Below are positions 7,811 to 16,900 of a DNA stretch of 64,000 bases, piece after piece. Source of the DNA: a virus; the IMG/VR virus record IMGVR_UViG_3300046655_001278, positions 62,001 through 126,000 of that record. One strand, written 5' to 3'. The position numbers and the translations under genes were made by a program. Below the pieces are notes generated by a model. The model saw only the letters and a list, made by a program, of their open reading frames with translations. It was not told where the DNA came from and made no database searches. Position 1 is the first letter of the stretch; each line of letters opens with the position of its first letter.

Positions 7811-9180
7811 TGAATAATGATAACGTCACGATTATTGTCCCAATTTATAGACTAATATCCAACAGATTTAATAACTTTTGTTATTTAATCAAAAAATTGA
7901 ATAAACTAGACTGCGATGTGGTGGTTGTTGAACAAGAAAGTGACAAAACTCTGGTAATAGAGCAATACTTATTAAACTACACAAACATTACTCATTTAAT
8001 TTACAAAAGTAATTCCAACAAATTTAATAAATCAAAAATCATAAACTATGCAACCAAGGATGTTTATACCGAATATATATGGATTGTAGACGGAGATTTT
8101 TATACTGATTTTAATTTTGTCTTACAAAGTATTGATACAACAACAGACTTTATACGTCCATTTTCAGAAGTAATCTTTCTCGACAAAGAAGAAACATATC
8201 GTCTTCATTCGAGTGACATTGCACAATTAAACAACGAAACTGAATATAAATCTAATTCGCAAAATGGAAAATTTTCATTTATTGTTAGAAATTCATCTTT
8301 TGTTGATGCCGGTGGAATGAACGAAGATTTTGAGGGGTGGGGGTTTCAAGATTTAGATTTCGTAGAGAACAGACTTAAACCAGGAGTAAGTTTTGGCACT
8401 GTCTCGCAGACGGCATATCATATGTACCACGCACCTGCTTCACGTGAAAATGTAAATATCAATCGTCAACTTTACACAAACTACAATCGGGCTGCGATAA
8501 AACAACTTATATCAAAAAAAATAAAAGAATATAATGGTAAAACAGAAGTTGTATTAAATAAAAAAAGTTTATACCGTGAAAAACATCAAAAAGATGGTAC
8601 TGAACTTGAGACTTATCATCAAGAAACTGAAAAGAAAACACGAATAATAAAAAAATGGAATGAACCAAAGTTTGGTGTAGTATATTCATCAGATTCAAGG
8701 GTATTCTATCCTGGACTTGATGTAATAACCGTAAGAGACTCAAATTCTCATAAATTAAAAAATGTAAATGGTACATTTTCACGTGTTAAAACTGAAAATC
8801 ATTTTTTATATTACTATTACGAATATATTTGTCACATATACGAAGTATTGCCTAATGACAGAACACTGTTATTTGCAAATGATACTTTTTGTAGTAACTA
8901 TAGTGACATAAACGATTTAAATAGTAAGATAAAAAAAGTAAAGAATGGTGAAATACTAGATGTAGAGGAACAAGGTTATACATCTCTATATAAAGAGTTT
9001 AAGCACTCATTGCTCGATAGACCTTTTTCTAAAACAGGATGCTTTTTGGTAAATTCTAATAAAATCTTAAATAAAAAGTTTGATTATTATTATTCACTTT
9101 TAATGCAAATGAAAAACTGGAAACGAGAAGATTTCCAAGCACAGATAAGTGAGTTTAAAAAAGTTTTGTTTGACAAGTAG
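7810..9180 (+). CDS. GT-A glycosyltransferase with galactosyltransferase-type C-motif
   Basis: This protein has 456 residues. The first ~215 form a GT-A domain: an N-terminal strand VTIIVPIYR, a metal-binding DGD (94-96, in WIVDGDFY), and GGMNEDFEGWGFQDLDF (168-184). The last motif is the signature of the galactosyltransferase C-terminal (GT7-like) family, in which the GWG(x)(E/Q)D(x)D block binds the acceptor sugar. Gln replaces the usual Glu before D181. The last ~230 residues form a second domain of unknown fold, possibly another transferase. The start codon overlaps the stop of a virion protein gene (TAATG), which suggests that the glycan is placed on virion proteins. The substrate is unknown. 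Confidence 0.8.
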   Translation: MNNDNVTIIVPIYRLISNRFNNFCYLIKKLNKLDCDVVVVEQESDKTLVIEQYLLNYTNITHLIYKSNSNKFNKSKIINYATKDVYTEYIWIVDGDFYTDFNFVLQSIDTTTDFIRPFSEVIFLDKEETYRLHSSDIAQLNNETEYKSNSQNGKFSFIVRNSSFVDAGGMNEDFEGWGFQDLDFVENRLKPGVSFGTVSQTAYHMYHAPASRENVNINRQLYTNYNRAAIKQLISKKIKEYNGKTEVVLNKKSLYREKHQKDGTELETYHQETEKKTRIIKKWNEPKFGVVYSSDSRVFYPGLDVITVRDSNSHKLKNVNGTFSRVKTENHFLYYYYEYICHIYEVLPNDRTLLFANDTFCSNYSDINDLNSKIKKVKNGEILDVEEQGYTSLYKEFKHSLLDRPFSKTGCFLVNSNKILNKKFDYYYSLLMQMKNWKREDFQAQISEFKKVLFDK

Positions 9181-9196
9181 CAAACTATAATATAAT
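9170..9196 (+). promoter_or_regulatory. Sigma70-type promoter, near-leaderless for the HD gene
   Basis: TTGACA (9170-9175), a 15-base spacer and TATAAT (9191-9196) precede the ATG at 9206 by 9 bases. The hexamers are perfect; the spacer is short. The predicted leader is about 3 bases and no Shine-Dalgarno sequence exists. The -35 lies inside the end of the upstream gene. Confidence 0.6.
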
Positions 9197-9205
9197 CTTT
9201 TCTGT

Positions 9206-9874
9206 ATGAATTATACCGAAAAGCAACTTGAAGAAAATTATACTAAATTTCTGCAATTTATTGAAAACACATTTGAAGGAGACAGGCAAAAAAAGTTACT
9301 TCATATGTTTGGAACTGATGATGGGTGTCTTGGTTTACGTGCGTTGATTTCTCCTGCGAGTAGTATTGATAGATTTCACAACGCATATGATGGTGGATAT
9401 ATTGACCATGTTATGGGTGTATGTAAAACGGTTCGTGGGGTTAAAGTTCTACTACAAAGCATAGGTGCAAATATAGACTTTACGGATGACGAAATGATGT
9501 TCGCAGCCTTCAATCACGACCTTGGCAAACTTGGATCACTTGACGGAGAACAATATCAACACAACGATAGTGAATGGCATCGCAAGAATCAAGGAAAGTT
9601 GTATAACATAAATCCTGATATTCACTGGATGTCAGTCACAGATAGATCAATCTGGTTACTTCAGCACTTTGAAATTAAAATAACTGAGAAAGAATTTCTC
9701 GGAATAAAACTTTCAGACGGAATGTATGATGAAGCAAACCCACAATACCTAAAAGCATTTTCAAAAGAAGTGGGGTTGAAAACAGAACTTCCAAGAGTTA
9801 TTCATTGGGCAGATCATATGACTTGTTTGGCAGAAAAGTCCAATATGGATAACATAATGAAGTTTGAACCGTAA
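9206..9874 (+). CDS. HD-domain metal-dependent hydrolase
   Basis: The protein has 222 residues. The HD-superfamily metal ligands can be read in order: H68 in GGYIDHVMGV, the HD pair at 104-105 in FNHDLGKLG, and a late D203 in HWADHMT. H58 and a second cluster QHNDSEWHRK (around 120) may also contribute. HD enzymes hydrolyse phosphomonoesters or diesters, including (d)NTPs and signalling nucleotides. The substrate here cannot be told. Similar small HD proteins are common in marine T4-like phages. The gene seems to have its own host-type promoter and is followed by hsp20, which suggests an early or middle takeover role. Confidence 0.8.
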   Translation: MNYTEKQLEENYTKFLQFIENTFEGDRQKKLLHMFGTDDGCLGLRALISPASSIDRFHNAYDGGYIDHVMGVCKTVRGVKVLLQSIGANIDFTDDEMMFAAFNHDLGKLGSLDGEQYQHNDSEWHRKNQGKLYNINPDIHWMSVTDRSIWLLQHFEIKITEKEFLGIKLSDGMYDEANPQYLKAFSKEVGLKTELPRVIHWADHMTCLAEKSNMDNIMKFEP

Positions 9875-9876
9875 AC

Positions 9877-9907
9877 TTGACTTTTTTATATATTATAGTA
9901 TATTTAT
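9877..9907 (+). promoter_or_regulatory. Overlapping sigma70-type promoter and TATATTTAT box before hsp20
   Basis: TTGACT (9877-9882), an 18-base spacer and TATTTA (9901-9906) form a host-type promoter whose -10 lies inside a TATATTTAT box (9899-9907). Transcription from either would start near 9913, at the 5' edge of the structured leader. The gene could therefore be read in both phases of infection. Confidence 0.5.
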
Positions 9908-9912
9908 CATTA

Positions 9913-9966
9913 GAGTAATGCTCAAATGAGGTTACTCGGCGGATGCCCAAAACGGGATTCGTAACC
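9913..9966 (+). promoter_or_regulatory. Structured hsp20 5' leader with mutually exclusive stems
   Basis: GAGTAA (9913-9918) can pair with TTACTC (9932-9937), closing an inner CTC-AAAT-GAG hairpin. Alternatively GGTTAC (9930-9935) can pair with GTAACC (9961-9966) around a CCC (9946-9948)/GGG (9954-9956) hairpin. Both stems use bases 9932-9935, so only one can form at a time. The segment is markedly more GC-rich than its surroundings. Short reading frames start inside it: ATG 9926 (12 codons, MRLLGGCPKRDS) and ATG 9943 (9 codons), the latter ending at the Shine-Dalgarno sequence. This could be a thermosensor or an attenuation leader. No known riboswitch class was recognised. Confidence 0.4.
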
Positions 9967-9983
9967 AAATAGGAATAAATAAA

Positions 9984-10481
9984 ATGAAAAACTACGGATA
10001 TAATAAGTCCACAGGAACAGGACTTGGTAAACACGTTCCAAATTTAAGAGACGAATTTTTAACTCCATTCGACTCTATTTTTGACAAAATGGTCAATCAA
10101 GCATTTCCAAACTTCGGACAGGAATTCGGAGTAAACTTTTTTGGAAATAGTTCATATCCAAGAGTAAATGTTGCAGACACGACCAAAGAGGTAAGAATTG
10201 AAGCAGAAATTGCAGGACTTGGAAAAGAAGATGTCTCTGTTGAATATGAAGATGGGTTGCTCACAATTTCAGGTGACAAAAAGACCGAAATTGAAGATCC
10301 AGATGTAAAATATGTTTACAAGGAACTGAAAAGGTCCTCTTTTAAAAGGTCTTTTAAGGTCGATAAAACAACATTAAATGTTAATAAGATTTCCGCAAAG
10401 TTTGACAACGGAATTCTAAATATTACTATTCCAAAAAAAGAAGTAATTGAAACAAAATCAAAGAAGGTTAAAATCCTTTAA
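9984..10481 (+). CDS. hsp20: Small heat-shock protein, Hsp20/IbpA family
   Basis: The protein has 165 residues. A short N-terminal arm (about 1-50) precedes an alpha-crystallin domain (about 52-150) with the family's strands: PRVNVADTTKEVRIEAEIAG, GLLTISGDKK, FKRSFKVD and the conserved NGILNITIPKK near 140. It ends in a basic tail. Small heat-shock proteins are ATP-independent holdases forming oligomers. Phage versions are common in T4-like phages of cyanobacteria and other aquatic hosts and are thought to aid capsid or scaffold folding. The ATG has an AGGAA Shine-Dalgarno sequence at 9971-9975. The gene has its own promoter region, a structured leader and a terminator, making it a single-gene unit. 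Confidence 0.95.
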   Translation: MKNYGYNKSTGTGLGKHVPNLRDEFLTPFDSIFDKMVNQAFPNFGQEFGVNFFGNSSYPRVNVADTTKEVRIEAEIAGLGKEDVSVEYEDGLLTISGDKKTEIEDPDVKYVYKELKRSSFKRSFKVDKTTLNVNKISAKFDNGILNITIPKKEVIETKSKKVKIL

Positions 10482-10508
10482 TTATCTAACTTAAACAACT
10501 TAAAAATA

Positions 10509-10537
10509 AAAGGGGGTAAATTTACCCTCTTTTTTTA
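10509..10537 (+). terminator. Rho-independent terminator after hsp20
   Basis: The palindrome GGGTAAATTTACCC (10514-10527) is flanked by A-rich sequence and followed by CTC and then a run of T (10530-10537). The stem is about 5 bp with an AATT loop. It isolates hsp20 from the next gene. Confidence 0.75.
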
Positions 10538-10546
10538 TAACTATAT

Positions 10547-10555
10547 TATATTTAT
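10547..10555 (+). promoter_or_regulatory. TATATTTAT late-type box
   Basis: TATATTTAT lies directly after the hsp20 terminator and 59 bases before the ATG at 10615, so it can drive the membrane protein gene separately. Confidence 0.5.
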
Positions 10556-10614
10556 ACATATAATAATGTGTGTTGGTAGAATTACGAAAATAGAAAAGGG
10601 AGATATGTATTAAT

Positions 10615-11709
10615 ATGAAGTTATTTACTGCTATTATAGGCGGACTCGCACTTGCAGTAGCAGGAACGGCTGCTTTCTTTTCGGTGCGTGGTATTGGGTT
10701 ATTATTTGCAGGTGCGGCCATTGCAGCCATGGTTATGGCAGGAGTATTAGAGGCAGGAAAACTTGCAATGACTTCATTTTTGTATCGTTATTGGGAAAGA
10801 ATTCCAAGAATGTTAAAATGGTATTGCACAATTGCAGTTGTAGTTTTGATTGGAATTACTTCTTTGGGTATTTACGGATTTTTAAGTGATGCATATGATG
10901 ACACACGATCAAGAGTTGAAATGCACGAAAGTAACATAGAGACACTAAACAAAGAAATAGTAGTTATTGAAACTGAAATTGAAACACTTAAAAACACAGA
11001 TGTAACAGTTGAAGATAAAAAGACCGAAACGATTGCAGGTTTCCAAAAGATATATGATGATTTTGTAGCAGACGGAAGAAAACGACAAGATGCACTTGCT
11101 AATAGAAATAAAACCGACACAGAAGCAAGAGGACTACGCAGACAACAATTAATGGATCGTCTTGCAGTATTAGATAAATCTAAAAGTGAATTAGAATCAA
11201 AGGGTGGTGGGTTATTTAGTAACAATAAAAAGAAAATAGAAGAACTAAGGATAGCACAACAACCTGAAAGAGATTCTATCGCAAAGTCACTATCAGCAAT
11301 AACAGACGAAGAAACTTCCGCAACAAAATCATATAACGATGCTCTTGCAAAAATAGACGATCAGATTTCAAGTGAATACGATAAATTTGTGGAAAAAGTA
11401 AATGGTCTTCGTGATACAACAAACGATTTAGATAATGTAACTATCATAGAAGACAAGTATGATAAAATAAAAGAAAACCAAGCAGATATATTAAAAGAAA
11501 AAGAAGGAATCCGTGCAACCGATATTGGTAGTTTTCGTTTTATAGCAGAATCATTTAATATGCCAGTAGACCAAGTTGTAAAATGGTTTATTATTGTAAT
11601 TGTTTTGGTATTTGATCCCGTTGCAGTTGCACTTGTGTTAGCATACAACATTATGGTAGGCGGAAGAATGACCCTTGGAGAAGAGTTACCGAAAAAAAAA
11701 ATTGGATAG
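10615..11709 (+). CDS. Membrane protein with cytoplasmic coiled coil (zero-frame product)
   Basis: This is a 364-residue protein. Three hydrophobic segments lie at the N-terminus (about 5-25, 29-48 and 68-90). A long charged coiled coil follows (about 95-315, rich in Glu/Lys/Asp heptads), and one strong transmembrane segment lies near the end (about 323-347, [19 protein letters not shown]). The arrangement resembles uncharacterised phage membrane proteins with a central coiled coil; the function is unknown. In this frame translation stops right after a run of ten A residues (11692-11701). The -1 frame continues open for 260 codons, so a 622-residue frameshift product is likely. A GGGAG-type ribosome-binding site lies upstream (gggagatatg). 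Confidence 0.75.
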   Translation: MKLFTAIIGGLALAVAGTAAFFSVRGIGLLFAGAAIAAMVMAGVLEAGKLAMTSFLYRYWERIPRMLKWYCTIAVVVLIGITSLGIYGFLSDAYDDTRSRVEMHESNIETLNKEIVVIETEIETLKNTDVTVEDKKTETIAGFQKIYDDFVADGRKRQDALANRNKTDTEARGLRRQQLMDRLAVLDKSKSELESKGGGLFSNNKKKIEELRIAQQPERDSIAKSLSAITDEETSATKSYNDALAKIDDQISSEYDKFVEKVNGLRDTTNDLDNVTIIEDKYDKIKENQADILKEKEGIRATDIGSFRFIAESFNMPVDQVVKWFIIVIVLVFDPVAVALVLAYNIMVGGRMTLGEELPKKKIG

Positions 11710-12482
11710 ATAATTTACCATTTGCTGACCGATTCCAAGAAGATGGTGATTTTATAGAAGATGTAGTTGAAGAAACACCAACTCCAACTCCAACTGAGAC
11801 ACCAACTCCAACACCAAGTCCGTCTCAAACTCCAACACCAAGTCCGTCTCAAACTCCAATTGAGACACCTACTCCAACACCAAGTCCTTCTCAAACTCCA
11901 ACCGAGACACCAACTCCAACACCAAGTCCGTCTCAAACTCCAACACCAAGTCCGTCTCAAACTCCAACCGAGACACCAACCCCAACACCAAGTCCGTCTC
12001 AAACTCCAACACCAAGTCCTTCTCAAACTCCATCCGAGACACCAACTCCAACACCAAGTCCGTCTCAAACTCCAACACCAAGTCCGTCTCAAACTCCAAC
12101 ACCAAGTCCTTCTCAAACTCCAACACCAAGTCCGTCTCAAACTCCAACTAGGACACCTACTCCAACACCAAGTCCTTCTCAAACTCCAACCGAGACACCA
12201 ACTCCAACACCAAGTCCCAACATAACACCATCTCCGATAATAGAAAACAAAAAGATACGAAAAGATGATGAGAATGTAATTTCAACACCAATGTACGATA
12301 CAGAACTAGAATCAAAAGGACCGTATTATGTACCTTGGAAAAAAAGTTCAATGGACGCACATAGTAAATATTTTGCAAAAACAATATACAAGAATAATAA
12401 AGGATATATACCAAATAGTACCCTTGGAAATGTACCAACTAAAGAAAAAAAAGAAGAATCTGACAATAAAGATGGTAAATAA
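11700..12482 (+). CDS. -1-frame continuation of the membrane protein: PT/PS-rich repeat domain
   Basis: After the A10 run the -1 frame reads [16 protein letters not shown] and then [17 protein letters not shown], with no stop until 12480-12482. No plausible start codon exists before 12291, so expression needs a -1 shift on A-AAA-AAA or a one-base correction of the homopolymer. The domain has about 150 residues of TPSPSQTP-type repeats. A compact end follows ([20 protein letters not shown] and onward, then a Lys/Glu-rich tail). Proline-threonine linkers like this usually act as extended spacers. Here it would follow the last transmembrane segment. Whether the shift is programmed or is a sequencing artefact cannot be decided from one sequence. 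Confidence 0.6.
   Translation, partial: NWIDNLPFADRFQEDGDFIEDVVEETPTPTPTETPTPTPSPSQTPTPSPSQTPIETPTPTPSPSQTPTETPTPTPSPSQTPTPSPSQTPTETPTPTPSPSQTPTPSPSQTPSETPTPTPSPSQTPTPSPSQTPTPSPSQTPTPSPSQTPTRTPTPTPSPSQTPTETPTPTPSPNITPSPIIENKKIRKDDENVISTPMYDTELESKGPYYVPWKKSSMDAHSKYFAKTIYKNNKGYIPNSTLGNVPTKEKKEESDNKDGK
11774..12217 (+). repeat. Coding minisatellite with 24-bp TPSPSQTP units
   Basis: Near-identical 24-bp units (ACACCAAGTCCGTCTCAAAC-type) are interspersed with variant ACCGAGACACCA units. Each keeps the -1 frame of the upstream membrane protein. There are no unique spacers, so it is a protein repeat, not a CRISPR. Repeat number is likely to vary between isolates by slippage. Confidence 0.85.
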
Positions 12483-12494
12483 ATTACTTAAACA

Positions 12495-12524
12495 TTGACA
12501 AATCAACTATTTAAGGGTTATTAT
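12495..12524 (+). promoter_or_regulatory. Sigma70-type promoter, leaderless for the 12532 gene
   Basis: TTGACA (12495-12500), an 18-base spacer and TATTAT (12519-12524) are followed 7 bases later by the ATG at 12532. The predicted transcript starts at the start codon. This promoter would also drive the late sigma factor gene that follows. Confidence 0.6.
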
Positions 12525-12531
12525 TTAAAAT

Positions 12532-12783
12532 ATGACTGTGTATATTTTTAGTGGATTGGTATTAGTAGTTCTTATTTTATTGTATATAATTTTTAATTTA
12601 TATAGAAAAGTTTCGTTATATGAAGAATGGACAATTGAAACACTAAACGAGTTAAACTCTACAGTTGAAACATGGAAAGAGTTAGACAGTAAACAATTAT
12701 TTGAAAAAGATGATGAAGTTGGAGTCATCTTTGATGAACTTAATATAACAATAAAAAACCTAGAGAAAAGGCTAGACAATTAA
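12532..12783 (+). CDS. Small single-pass membrane protein upstream of gp55
   Basis: The protein has 83 residues. One transmembrane helix (about residues 4-22, IFSGLVLVVLILLYIIFNL) is followed by a charged, helical tail (EEWTIETLNELNSTVETWKE and onward) likely to form a coiled coil in the cytoplasm. No family was recognised. The stop codon overlaps the next start by one base (TAATG), tying its expression to the late sigma factor. The ATG lies directly after a TTGACA/TATTAT promoter. Confidence 0.65.
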   Translation: MTVYIFSGLVLVVLILLYIIFNLYRKVSLYEEWTIETLNELNSTVETWKELDSKQLFEKDDEVGVIFDELNITIKNLEKRLDN

Positions 12784-13514
12784 TGGAAGAAGTAAAATTC
12801 AAGAAAAAAAGAAAACCAAGATCAAAAAACAAAAAAATATACTTTTCGCAAGATACAGAAGATGCAATTGTAGAATATAATAATTCAGAAGATGTAATTT
12901 TCAGAAATAATATATACAACGAAAGAATAAGTTACGCATTCGATAAACTAGCGGAAAATATTTTAAATACATTTAAGTTTTCTTATTTTCAGTGTAGTCA
13001 CGAAGAGGTACAACAAGAAGTTGTTAGTAATTTAGTAAGTAATATACACAAGTATAAACAAGGAAACGGAAAAGCATTTTCCTATTTTAGTATAATTGCA
13101 AAGAATTTTTTAATTTTATATAACAATGGAAACTATAAAAAATTTAAAAGACACGAAAGTGTTGATGACGAAGAAATAATTTACGAAAAGAAAGAACTCA
13201 CGGTCAATCCAAAAAGTGAAACTCATAAAAAAGAATTAAGTGAGTTTGTAACATTAATGATTGCGTATTACGATAAACACCTAGAACGATTATTTAAAAA
13301 GCAAAATGAATTTAAAATTGCGTGTGCAGTTATTGAAATATTCAGAAGAAGTGACTCAATAGAGAATTTTAACAAAAAAGCACTTTATCTGTATATCAGA
13401 GAAATGACAGATTGTAAAACACAGAATATCACAAAAGTTGTAAATAAAATGAAAGATATCCAGTCTCAGTTAACACGGTCATATATTGACAAAGGTTATA
13501 TTGACATGGATTAA
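12783..13514 (+). CDS. 55: Late-transcription sigma factor, gp55-like
   Basis: The protein has 243 residues, somewhat longer than T4 gp55 (185). A basic N-terminus is followed by IYFSQDTEDAIVEYNN (about 19-34), then RISYAFDKLAENILNTFKF (about 44-62). A region-2-like block AFSYFSIIAKNFLILYNNGNY (about 99-119) comes next. This order matches the gp55 family of aquatic T4-like phages, whose proteins replace host sigma on RNA polymerase and recognise a TATAAATA-type -10 element without a -35. The C-terminal ~100 residues are charged and could hold the sliding-clamp contact. It is translated after the small membrane protein (TAATG overlap) from a host-type promoter, as expected for a gene needed before late expression. 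T4 late transcription also needs gp33 and gp45, which were not found here. Confidence 0.85.
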   Translation: MEEVKFKKKRKPRSKNKKIYFSQDTEDAIVEYNNSEDVIFRNNIYNERISYAFDKLAENILNTFKFSYFQCSHEEVQQEVVSNLVSNIHKYKQGNGKAFSYFSIIAKNFLILYNNGNYKKFKRHESVDDEEIIYEKKELTVNPKSETHKKELSEFVTLMIAYYDKHLERLFKKQNEFKIACAVIEIFRRSDSIENFNKKALYLYIREMTDCKTQNITKVVNKMKDIQSQLTRSYIDKGYIDMD

Positions 13515-13547
13515 CTCTTATTCATTACCATAAAAAATATATACATC

Positions 13548-13556
13548 TATATTTAT
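13548..13556 (+). promoter_or_regulatory. TATATTTAT late-type box, near-leaderless
   Basis: TATATTTAT, then ATTT, then the ATG at 13561. The same 16-base arrangement (TATATTTATATTTATG) recurs before 35453. No Shine-Dalgarno sequence is present. This is the presumed promoter of the baseplate operon. Confidence 0.6.
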
Positions 13557-13560
13557 ATTT

Positions 13561-13965
13561 ATGGATTCTGATACTGAAATTTTTAAGGGAAAAACATTCT
13601 CTTCACTTGTAAAAGATATATACTTCAACTCAAATCACAAAAAAGAGCAAATCAATCAATTGATTAAAGATTTGCGTGAAATGGTAAAGGATATAGGTTC
13701 TGCGACTGTAATTGCACCAATGATAAAAGACTATATAGATGTTGGAGTTAAAAACGATGATCAACTTGTAAAATTGTCTGCCGTTTTAACTAGATTTATC
13801 AATGGTACATCTTCGTCATCAGATGATACGGGAGGCAGTGGTATGCTAACGGAAGGTGAAAAAGAAGAATTGTTAAATAATGTAAAAAAAGAGTTAAATG
13901 ATTTAGAAGAAAAATCAGCAAGTATTGATAAACAAATAAAGCAATCAAAGGATGGCATACAGTAA
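13561..13965 (+). CDS. Small protein at the head of the baseplate operon
   Basis: This 134-residue protein has a helical N-terminal part (KKEQINQLIKDLREMVKDIG), a Gly/Ser linker (TSSSSDDTGGSG near 92) and a C-terminal coiled coil (EELLNNVKKELNDLEEKSAS). It resembles assembly or adaptor proteins in layout, but no family was recognised. It overlaps the gp5-like gene by 14 bases, so the two are co-translated and may be partners in the baseplate hub; that is inference. Confidence 0.6.
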   Translation: MDSDTEIFKGKTFSSLVKDIYFNSNHKKEQINQLIKDLREMVKDIGSATVIAPMIKDYIDVGVKNDDQLVKLSAVLTRFINGTSSSSDDTGGSGMLTEGEKEELLNNVKKELNDLEEKSASIDKQIKQSKDGIQ

Positions 13966-16900
13966 ATTTACGAAAAAATCTGTGACCAAAGAAATTGGCA
14001 CAAACCACTTGATGACTGTACGCAGGGCATACTCAACTCCGCCTGATTCGGCCGAGTTTTATGAACTCGAACCTGCGGTGGTACTTGACATAATTCGTGA
14101 CGAAAACCATCCTGTCTTTAAGGATAAAAAAACTTGTCCTAAAATTACTGAACTTGAATGGCCAAAGGGATATAACGACAAAGAAAAACCAGATTATTCA
14201 TGGATAGGTCGTATAAAGGCAAGAGCAATTGTTAGTCAAAATAAAGCACCTCTTGAAGAACTTACTTGGATTTTGCCACTTGAAACTGGAATAAAAGAAT
14301 ATCCATTGTTAAATGAAACTGTGGTTATTGTAAAATATATTAATAATATCTACTATACTCGCAGAATAAATTCAAGAAATTTTTTAAATAATTCGGCAGA
14401 TTTTAGAACTGAACCTAGATTCGGAGCAGGTAATCGTCCAAGTAAAACAAATTGTCCAAATTTGGTAGGTGCCAGAAATCCATCAAACATAAGTCCTGCA
14501 AGCAATCAATACGGAGTTTTTCTTGGAAAATATTTTAAAGCAAATAATAAAGTAAGACCACTAAAGCACTTTGAGGGAGATACTATTATAGAAAGTAGGT
14601 TTGGTTCAAGTATTCGTTTTGGTTGCTATGAGGATGATCCGAAAATAGACATAGGAACAAACCAAGGCAACGGAGATGACTACAGTGGAAACTTGGGAAA
14701 TCCTATGATTTTAATTCGCAATAGACAGAGACCCAAACGTGGAAACGAGTCGACATTTTCCCATACAATTATGGAGGATATAAATGCAGATGGGTCATCA
14801 ATTCACATTACTTCGGGAAAAACAATACAAAGATTTTCACCAACATTAGTTGGTCCAAAACCAAAACCAAATGAAAAACCAAAAAAAGAACCAAAGAACT
14901 TTGCTGGATTGAGTAAACTTTCAAGTTCATCGGTTGGAACGGGACAGGTTCCGGGTCCGGGTAGTGTCAGTCCAAGTCCCACGCAAATGGGTCAGGTTTC
15001 GGCTGCTCCATTAAATAGCATGAATGCATCTTCTACCGGTGGGGGTGTTGGTCCAAGTGCAGCCGCAAGCAAAGCAAAAGCAGGAGACTGGTCGGGATCA
15101 ATTGGAGCAAGCATGAGTTCTGCGGTTGGTGAAAAAGATGGAACTGCAATTGGTGAACGACTTGGTAAGATGGGAATGGCAAATGCATCTAAACTTGTAA
15201 ATGTAGAGGGTGTATCACCAAATCCACGGATGGGGGCAAATGTGTCCGGAAGCATAGGTTCAACCGGAGTATCGTCATCGTCAAATGTTTACCACTCAAT
15301 TAATAGCAAGCAAGGAAAATCTAAATTTATTAAGGGAGTTGGTGTCGGAAATTTTTCACTAAACTCTGCATACGAAAGTGGAATTGAAGGTGCATTGGGA
15401 AAGGCACGTTCTGTTGGCAAGTCAACCCTTCTGAATAAAACCAAAGCAGGTAGAGCACTGTCAGCCGCAAATTCACTTGGAATAGATGTAGACGGAGTAA
15501 GAGACTTGGGTATAAATTCAGAAGACAGCCCTATGTTTAAAATATTTAAACTTGCTTCATTCGGGTTAAAGTCAATTTGTGCAAGTTTAAAAAATAAAAA
15601 AGGATTCGGAAGTAAGACAGAAGAATCTCTCGGTTGGATGCTTTCATTTGGAATAAACTTAGAGTTACTTGCATTACTTATGGCAATTTTTAGTAGATTG
15701 CGGAATTTAAAATTTAACTTTGGTGCAATGTTTGGCTTGGATTTAGATAAGTTTACATTTGATTTATGTGATTGGGTAAATCAAGTTGAGTTTGGGAATT
15801 CATTGACAGACACTTTCAAAGGAGAAGCAACTAAGTTAGTAGATCCACTCGACCCACGTGCAAAAGTGAAGGCAGTTGGTGATGATTTAAGTTCCAAGGG
15901 AATTTTGAATCCGTTTGCACGTAATGATCCTGATTTTAAACAACAATACTCTGCTATAATTACCGAGGAAGAAAAAGCAAAACTAAAAGCAGCCGGTTCA
16001 TCTTTTGGTTCTATGGGTTTGTCATTAAACAAAGGAAGTGAGCAAGTTGCGACTATGGGATTTGATCCAATAAGTGGGTTATTCCGACAAAAAGAAGCAG
16101 GAGCATCAACACAACTTAATTTTGGCAAAGCAAATGTTGCATCGGTAAATGTAGCAAAAAATGCAGGAGCAATAGATTATGCATCCTTTGGTGAGGGAGT
16201 TTCATTTGACGCAGGAGTAGGAATTGGGGGAACTGCACTTTCGGGTCTAGGTTCTATTTCACAAGATTCTTCACAGAGTTCAAGTGCAAATAATACAAAT
16301 CAACAAAGCCAACCACAACAAAGCCAACCACAACAAAATCAGACTCAACCAGAATCACGACCAAGTGCATCTAATAATAGATCAGGACAAACGAATGTTG
16401 GTTCAAGCGGGTCACCGCAAACACAACCAACAAGTTCATCTTCGTCTAGCACAAGCACACCAAGCAATGTTTCTTCAAAACCAACAACAACACGACCAAG
16501 TGCAGGACAACAAAAAACCGCAAACGAAAATCCAGATTCGGTAAATTCATTTCACACAGGCCAACCAATCACACGTTCTGACATAAAAGGCACACCAATT
16601 GAAAATGCCGACTTAAATGCAGTTGCACTTTTACATCCAGAAGACTACAAAACACTTACGGATAAAAAAGCAGTAAAACAATCCATAAAGCAAGCACAAC
16701 AGGCACGACAAAACACGTTTAATGCTGAGATGGAAAAGACCGAAACAGAAGCAATGGAACAGGCCGGAGGAAATTTAATGTTTGGAAAGCAATTACCTGA
16801 GTTAAGTGGAAACCAAATCTTGATTAACTCGGAACGAGTTATGTTTTCATCAAAAACCGGAGAAATGGTTACATTTGCAAAAGGAAAACTTGGTTTCGCA

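Noticed and set aside
9913-9983. tRNA or known riboswitch before hsp20
   Set aside because: The paired segments do not form a cloverleaf and match no riboswitch class I know; it was kept only as an unassigned structured leader.
11715-12182. Long minus-strand open frame of Arg-Arg-Thr-Trp-Cys-Trp repeats
   Set aside because: It is the antisense of the TPSPSQTP coding minisatellite; repeat DNA leaves several frames open.
11774-12217. CRISPR-like array
   Set aside because: The 24-bp units are contiguous, have no unique spacers and keep a protein reading frame.
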